Below are positions 7,869 through 10,525 of a stretch of 10,525 nucleotides of DNA, one piece after another. The position numbers and the translations under genes are program-made. This DNA comes from Bacillota bacterium (GTDB lineage Bacteria > Bacillota > Dethiobacteria > SKNC01), in contig SKNC01000086.1 in NCBI GenBank assembly GCA_007120745.1, positions 1 to 10,525 of the forward strand, read 5' to 3'. Under the pieces are notes generated by a model that did not search any database, was not told the DNA's origin, and was given only the letters and a program-made list of their open reading frames with translations. Position 1 is the stretch's first letter. Each line of letters starts with the position of its first letter.

Positions 7869-8228
7869 TTAAACTACTCGAACTCCTTGCACATTGATTT
7901 TAACTTCGTTAACTTTAAGGCCTGTTAGATTTTCTACTACATATCTTACTTTTTCCACCACGTTTTGGCCTACTTCAGATATTTTTGTTCCGTAACCAAC
8001 GATCACATTCAGTTCAATGACCAGACGGTCCCCTTCCGTATGAGCCTTAATTCCCCGGCTTATATTTTCTCGTTTTAAAAGCTCTGCAATGCCATCCCGC
8101 AGCCTGCCGGAAGCCATTCCGACGATTCCATAGCACTCCACCGCTGCCATTCCTGCCAGCAGGGCAATCACTTCCTTTGAAATAACAATTTCACCAAGTT
8201 CAGTTTTAATTGTATTTTTTCCTGTCAT
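7869..8228 (-). CDS. yloU: Asp23/YloU family envelope stress response protein
   Basis: A 119-residue Asp23-domain protein. The core ELGEIVISKEVIALLAGMAA, the YGIVGMA segment, and the VELNVIVGYGTKISEV-type strand/helix, ending in VNEVKINVQGVRVV, are typical. Members are small membrane-associated or cytoplasmic proteins; in S. aureus Asp23 is linked to cell-envelope stress, while the molecular role of YloU is not settled. The gene heads a yloU-fakA-degV operon. The start is unusual: the ATG at 8228 has no adjacent ribosome binding site. A strong AAGGAGGTGAG lies about 26 nt upstream, separated by a perfect hairpin, which would restore normal spacing if folded. No other ATG, GTG or TTG is in frame after that site; an in-frame ATT would add six residues. 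Confidence 0.92.
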   Translation of the reverse strand: MTGKNTIKTELGEIVISKEVIALLAGMAAVECYGIVGMASGRLRDGIAELLKRENISRGIKAHTEGDRLVIELNVIVGYGTKISEVGQNVVEKVRYVVENLTGLKVNEVKINVQGVRVV

Positions 8229-8236
8229 ATACGTAT

Positions 8237-8265
8237 TTCCTGAAATATCAGGAACTCACCTCCTT
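8237..8265 (-). promoter_or_regulatory. Hairpin between ribosome binding site and start of yloU
   Basis: Read on the minus strand, the strong site AAGGAGGTGAG (8255-8265) is followed at once by TTCCTGA-TATT-TCAGGAA (8254-8237), a perfect 7-bp stem with a 4-nt loop. Then come 8 nt and the ATG at 8228. Unfolded, about 30 nt separate GGAGG from the ATG; folded, the effective gap is about 12 nt. This suggests structure-dependent initiation of yloU. Confidence 0.6.
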
Positions 8266-8288
8266 ACCTAGTTTATTCTCAGTTAGCT

Positions 8289-8302
8289 CAAGATATATCT
8301 TG
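8289..8302. promoter_or_regulatory. 14-bp perfect palindrome upstream of yloU
   Basis: CAAGATATATCTTG is a perfect inverted repeat located 61 bp upstream of the yloU start codon, in the position of a promoter or operator. It resembles a binding site for a dimeric regulator, but no regulator gene is visible and the AT-rich setting makes chance possible. Confidence 0.35.
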
Positions 8303-8518
8303 TCTAAATTAATAGTAATATATTTTTTACATTTTTGTCTTTTAAAAACCTGTATAATAAAAAAATTTTTAAAAAAATTTCTTAGGATTATAAAAATCAT
8401 TTTCCAATTTCCTTGATATGTTTTTACCTTAAACATAATTCAGCGCTTCCAAATTAAATTATAGATTTATTATATTTCAATAAATGATAAAAAAATCCTG
8501 CAAGCCCTTTGATTTTTA

Positions 8519-8547
8519 TTGCATCGGAAGGCAGCTTATGTTAGAAT
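8519..8547 (+). promoter_or_regulatory. Probable sigma-A promoter of rpmB
   Basis: TTGCAT (8519-8524), a 17-bp spacer and TAGAAT (8542-8547) preceded by TG at 8539-8540 (extended -10, TGnTAGAAT). Predicted transcription starts near 8554, giving a leader of about 80 nt before rpmB. Confidence 0.55.
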
Positions 8548-8636
8548 TTAATAGGTTAAAAGGAAAAAACGGTCTCATATTTGCCGTTATTCATAAATTT
8601 GTTTTTACGCTGATCATATAAAGGAGGTAAGCTTGA

Positions 8637-8828
8637 ATGGCCAAAAAATGTTTCATCTGCGGGAAAGGAACTCAAACCGGACATAACGTGAGTCACTCCA
8701 ATATTAAAACCAAAAGAATTTGGGTTCCCAACCTTCAAAGAGTTAAAATACTGGTTGATGGAACTCCCCGAAAAGTCCCCGTATGCACCCGGTGCCTTAA
8801 GGCGGGCAAAGTGCAGCGGGCGGTATAA
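8637..8828 (+). CDS. rpmB: 50S ribosomal protein L28
   Basis: A 63-residue large-subunit ribosomal protein. It has the standard L28 layout: MAKKCFICGKG, SHSNIKTKR, and the core WVPNLQRVKI with VPVCTRCLKAGKV. Two CxxC pairs (Cys5/Cys8 and Cys50/Cys53) make this the zinc-binding (C+) form. The ATG at 8637 follows AAAGGAGGTAA at good spacing. It is monocistronic by appearance, with its own promoter and a terminator 32 bp after the stop. It is divergent from yloU, whereas in B. subtilis rpmB and yloU are also neighbours; spoVM, normally adjacent to rpmB, is displaced here by about 1.6 kb. Confidence 0.98.
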   Translation: MAKKCFICGKGTQTGHNVSHSNIKTKRIWVPNLQRVKILVDGTPRKVPVCTRCLKAGKVQRAV

Positions 8829-8860
8829 GACCCCGTTTACTGAATAATCAGGTTGTAATC

Positions 8861-8889
8861 AAAAACCCGGTAATTATCCGGGTTTTTTT
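8861..8889 (+). terminator. Intrinsic terminator of rpmB
   Basis: AAACCCGG and CCGGGTTT form the stem around the loop TAATTAT, and the stem runs into seven T (8883-8889). It is placed 32 bp after the rpmB stop codon. Confidence 0.92.
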
Positions 8890-8936
8890 ATTTATACCAG
8901 GCTAAAGAACCTCATCCTCTATGCCATTTTCAAAGA

Positions 8937-8970
8937 GAAAGGCCATGGAAATATTTCCTGGCCTTTCTTT
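8937..8970 (+). terminator. Second hairpin after rpmB, possible back-up terminator
   Basis: GAAAGGCCA and GGAAA pair with TTTCC and TGGCCTTTC (8937-8967), giving 14 bp with a single bulged T and a 2-nt centre (a real loop would open the top pairs). It is followed by TTTCTTT. It may insulate the downstream gene from rpmB transcription, or could act on the minus strand. Confidence 0.5.
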
Positions 8971-8978
8971 CTTTAAAT

Positions 8979-9067
8979 TTATTTGTATTAGTTTTATTAA
9001 TGGCAATAAGTTATTTGTATGACCGTGCCATTATTCATAATGCTATAATATAACTGATTATTTGTAT
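8979..9067 (+). repeat. Three direct copies of TTATTTGTAT around the selenoprotein promoter
   Basis: Exact copies lie at 8979-8988, 9011-9020 and 9058-9067. The first two precede and the third follows the predicted -10 element at 9044-9049. Spacing is 32 and 47 bp. The arrangement suggests binding sites for a regulator of this gene. Confidence 0.5.
9041..9049 (+). promoter_or_regulatory. Extended -10 promoter of the selenoprotein gene
   Basis: TGCTATAAT is a perfect extended -10 element (TGnTATAAT). No good -35 lies 17 bp upstream (GACCGT), as is usual for extended -10 promoters or activator-dependent ones. Predicted start is near 9056. Confidence 0.5.
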
Positions 9068-9244
9068 TTTGCGCCTTCATTATCACATTTTGGAATAGTT
9101 TTAATAATTTCCTGTTTAGTTGTGTAGGTCAAATTTATCCTTTTGCTAATGATAACATCATGTTAAAGGAGGTGAAAGTAAGTACAGGTTGTTTTTTATT
9201 AACATGCATATATGAAACTATTATTATGGGAGGTCAGAAAATTA

Positions 9245-10072
9245 ATGAGTGAAAAAAAGAAAATTATAACCAGGGAGCAGTTTATAAAGGGCTCCGTAGC
9301 CGGCCTGGTTTTAGTAAGCGGTGCCGGGGCACTGCTTTCCGGCTGTGCGGAAACAACAGACTCCCCCAATGGGAATGGGAATGACAATAACAACTCACAA
9401 GTTGCTACACCAACATTTCCCTTTCCTTATAAGAAGCTGGATCCCGACAGGGCGGCGGAAATTGCCTGGAAGTCCTACTGGGATGAAAAAAAAGGCTGAG
9501 GTACAGCAGTTGCCGATGGGGTCATCGGCCTGTTAGCAGAAGAAGTAGGTTATCCTTTTAACCAAATTCCCAATGAAATGTTTTGGACCGCCAGGGGCGG
9601 AGGCGCCGGTTGGTCTTCCATTTGTGGAACGCTCCCCCCTGCCATGGCTGCCATAGGTCTGGTCGTTGACACAGAAACCGCCATGCAGCTGGTAGACGAG
9701 CTTTTTGCCTGGTTCCAGGGCTTTGCCTTCCCGGAATACCAGCCCGAGGAAGAATTACCCAGAGTGCCTGGTAATTCCAGTTTATGCCATGTACAGGTAA
9801 CCAAGTGGCTTCAAGAGGCGGGCGTCCGCCAGGATTCTTCAGAGCGGAGTATGCGGTGCGGAGGCGCCAGTGCCGACGTCGCTAAATTTACCGTGGAAAT
9901 GCTGAATGCTTACGCCGACAATGCGTTTGAATCGGCCCATGGGCCGGTACCCATAGTGGGTGAATGTATGGCCTGTCACGGTGGGGGCGGTTTCTCCGAT
10001 ACCCGTGCGAAAGAAGACTGCACAGAATGTCACGGGAATCTGCCAGACCCGCACCCGGATATGGATTTTTAA
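9245..10072 (+). CDS. Selenocysteine-containing C_GCAxxG_C_C / split-Soret cytochrome c-like lipoprotein
   Basis: A 275-residue protein if the in-frame TGA at 9497-9499 (codon 85) is read as selenocysteine. The start ATG 9245 has GGGAGGT 10 nt upstream. Residues 1-34 are an export signal: ITREQFIKG, like a Tat motif with only one Arg, then a hydrophobic stretch and lipobox LLSGC (Cys34). An Asn/Gly/Ser linker follows (about 38-52). The family core begins around 62: GUGTAVADGVIGLLAE (Sec85), then RGGGAGW, CG (Cys127), DELFAWF, LCH (Cys181-His182) and RCGG (Cys205). The C-terminus carries two haem-c motifs, CMACH (241-245) and CTECH (259-263). Split-Soret cytochromes are dihaem redox proteins with a conserved Cys set proposed to hold an Fe-S cluster; Sec85 takes one Cys position. 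Location would be the outer face of the membrane. The redox partner is unknown. GC content looks higher than in its neighbours. Downstream of the TGA the frame is intact, so a pseudogene is unlikely. Confidence 0.88.
9497..9534 (+). promoter_or_regulatory. UGA selenocysteine codon and bacterial SECIS-like hairpin
   Basis: The in-frame TGA is at 9497-9499. GCCGATG (9512-9518) pairs perfectly with CATCGGC (9523-9529) around the loop GGGT (9519-9522). Below it, after a TT bulge on the 5' side (9510-9511), A-G-C-A-G (9505-9509) pairs with C-T-G-T-T (9530-9534), including one G-T wobble. The apical loop begins 20 nt after the TGA and starts with G. This is the layout of bacterial SECIS elements, where a bulged U and a G-U in the loop are recognised by SelB. 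Unlike E. coli fdhF, the stem between bulge and loop is 7 bp. Confidence 0.8.
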
Positions 10073-10152
10073 TCAACTGATTTGAAAAAGAAGTACACAT
10101 ACAAGGATAATACTTATTAATATTTATAAATACATGATTATGAAATTGATCG

Positions 10153-10182
10153 AAAAGGAGCATAAACTGCTCCTTTTTTTTT
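10153..10182 (+). terminator. Intrinsic terminator of the selenoprotein gene
   Basis: AAAGGAGCA and TGCTCCTTT form a perfect 9-bp stem around TAAAC, followed by a run of T ending at 10182. It lies about 80 bp after the stop codon and closes the selenoprotein gene as a single-gene unit. Confidence 0.93.
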
Positions 10183-10200
10183 ATAAGTTTACATATTTTT

Positions 10201-10229
10201 TTCACACAATTCCATGAAATTAATATAAT
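10201..10229 (+). promoter_or_regulatory. Near-consensus sigma-A promoter before the small membrane protein and spoVM
   Basis: TTCACA (10201-10206), a 17-bp spacer and TATAAT (10224-10229): one mismatch from consensus. Transcription would start near 10236, about 26 nt before the next ATG. Confidence 0.75.
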
Positions 10230-10261
10230 GAGATACACAGATGTGATGACTGGAGGTGGTC

Positions 10262-10435
10262 ATGTTGAGATGGAGACGGATGAAGGGTTTTACCAGGAAA
10301 ATAGCAGGACTTATTTTGGCCGCCGCAGGGATTGGCATTATCGTTGATACTCTTCCCTCGCACCTCTGGTTTATACTCCTGGGATTCTTCTTAATCTGGT
10401 TCGGTTGGAATTTATACCAGTTGGATATATGTTAA
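10262..10435 (+). CDS. Small membrane protein of unknown function (57 residues)
   Basis: An unrecognised short gene, starting at ATG 10262 with the strong site GGAGGTGG directly upstream and ending TAA at 10435. The protein has a basic, Arg/Trp-rich N-terminus (MLRWRRMKGFTRK) and then two hydrophobic stretches, IAGLILAAAGIGIIV (about 14-28) and LWFILLGFFLIWFGW (about 35-49), joined by a short DTLPSH turn. This predicts a two-pass hairpin in the membrane, with several Trp near the interface and a C-terminal Cys57. It lies 33 bp upstream of spoVM on the same strand and behind a good promoter, so the two are probably co-transcribed. A sporulation or membrane-curvature role would be a guess from context only. 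The coding call rests on the ribosome site, hydrophobic pattern and operon position. Confidence 0.75.
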   Translation: MLRWRRMKGFTRKIAGLILAAAGIGIIVDTLPSHLWFILLGFFLIWFGWNLYQLDIC

Positions 10436-10468
10436 ATAATCACATAACAATCTTAAGGGGGGAAAAGA

Positions 10469-10525
10469 ATGAAGTTTTATACCTTTCGACTTCCTGGATT
10501 CCTGGGTAAAGTAGTCAAAGGAATC
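10469..10525 (+). CDS. spoVM: Stage V sporulation protein M, partial at window edge
   Basis: Nineteen codons are visible before the window ends. The protein begins MKFYTFRLPGFLGKVVKGI, closely matching the start of B. subtilis SpoVM (26 residues), with MKFYT, LP and FLG conserved and Pro9 in place. SpoVM is a tiny amphipathic helix that recognises the positively curved forespore membrane, anchors the coat ATPase SpoIVA and inhibits FtsH. The ATG at 10469 has AAGGGGGGAA just upstream. Its vicinity to rpmB is a known Firmicute arrangement and supports the call. In B. subtilis it is sigma-E controlled; here the only clear upstream promoter is the sigma-A-like one at 10201-10229. Confidence 0.93.
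   Translation, partial: MKFYTFRLPGFLGKVVKGI

Larger units (their letters stand above)
8229..8636. other. Divergent AT-rich intergenic region between yloU and rpmB
   Basis: About 400 bp without a convincing gene. It holds the yloU ribosome binding site and hairpin (8237-8265), a 14-bp palindrome (8289-8302), a very AT-rich middle (about 8310-8500) in which the yloU operon promoter should lie but could not be placed, and the rpmB promoter and leader (8519-8636). A possible small hairpin AACGG/CCGTT sits in the rpmB leader near 8567-8587. Confidence 0.6.
8829..9244 (+). other. Intergenic region between rpmB and the selenoprotein gene
   Basis: Roughly 415 bp without a supported gene. In order it holds the rpmB terminator, a second long hairpin, three copies of TTATTTGTAT, an extended -10 promoter, a perfect but apparently unused ribosome binding site AAAGGAGGTGA (9165-9175), and the working site GGGAGGT (9228-9234). 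Reading from the promoter gives a leader of nearly 190 nt, which is long and leaves room for regulation. An in-frame ATG at 9212 lacks a ribosome binding site. Confidence 0.6.

Noticed and set aside
8248..8436. 62-residue minus-strand frame upstream of yloU
   Set aside because: Low-complexity Lys/Phe/Ile sequence from AT-rich DNA, without a ribosome binding site or family resemblance.
9212..9244. ATG 9212 as the selenoprotein start
   Set aside because: It has no ribosome binding site and would add 11 residues ahead of a normal signal peptide; ATG 9245 has GGGAGGT at proper spacing.
9497..9499. TGA as a nonsense mutation making 9245-10072 a pseudogene
   Set aside because: The frame is intact on both sides with no frameshift, key motifs survive downstream (Cys127, Cys181, Cys205, two CxxCH), a SECIS-like hairpin follows at the right distance, and the family is a known redox family.
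9497..9499. TGA read as tryptophan or glycine through a changed genetic code
   Set aside because: TGA ends coaD, rsmD and fakA in this window and no other in-frame TGA occurs in the conserved genes.
9550..9804. Minus-strand frame inside the selenoprotein gene
   Set aside because: Shadow of the GC-richer coding sequence on the other strand; the plus-strand frame has clear family motifs.
10191..10210. Sigma-E promoter for the small membrane gene and spoVM
   Set aside because: ACATATT and CACACAAT resemble the two boxes but are only 5 bp apart, far too close.
1..10525. tRNA genes, CRISPR arrays, insertion sequences or att sites
   Set aside because: No cloverleaf-like segments, regularly spaced repeats, transposase frames or flanking duplications were seen.

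Overview
The window reads as a chromosomal segment of a spore-forming, low-to-medium GC Firmicute of the Clostridia type. It carries three sporulation genes (ylbJ, an alpha/beta small acid-soluble spore protein, spoVM), strong AGGAGG ribosome binding sites, several TTG/GTG starts, and two blocks of gene order familiar from Bacillus and Clostridia: rsmD-coaD-ylbJ-ylbK-ylbL-(DUF177), and spoVM-rpmB-yloU-yloV/fakA. I cannot name the genus from sequence alone.

Left part (1-4541). On the minus strand, ylbK (patatin-like esterase), ylbL (membrane-anchored PDZ-Lon protease) and the start of a DUF177/YceD-type gene form a tight operon. ylbJ (sporulation membrane protein) is divergent from them and converges on coaD, with only 2 bp between the stop codons. 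rsmD and coaD overlap by 4 bp on the minus strand.

Middle (4542-8228). A terminator-rich gap is followed by a minus-strand SASP gene with its own terminator. Next comes a minus-strand operon, yloU(asp23)-fakA-degV. fakA and the DegV gene together look like an exogenous fatty-acid kinase and its fatty-acid binding protein. A perfect hairpin lies between the yloU ribosome binding site and its start codon.

Right part (8229-10525). rpmB (L28) runs on the plus strand with its own promoter and terminator. Then comes the most striking item: a gene (9245-10072) with an in-frame TGA at codon 85, followed by a hairpin matching bacterial SECIS architecture. Translation continues in the same frame for 190 more codons into a protein of the C_GCAxxG_C_C / split-Soret cytochrome type, with a lipoprotein signal and two CxxCH haem-c motifs. 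It is best read as a selenocysteine-containing, exported, dihaem redox lipoprotein, not as a broken gene. It is an independent transcription unit (extended -10 promoter, strong terminator) placed between rpmB and spoVM, which are neighbours in many Firmicutes. After it, a near-consensus sigma-A promoter drives a 57-residue membrane protein of unknown function and then spoVM, which the window edge cuts after 19 codons.

No tRNA, rRNA, CRISPR array or insertion sequence was seen.
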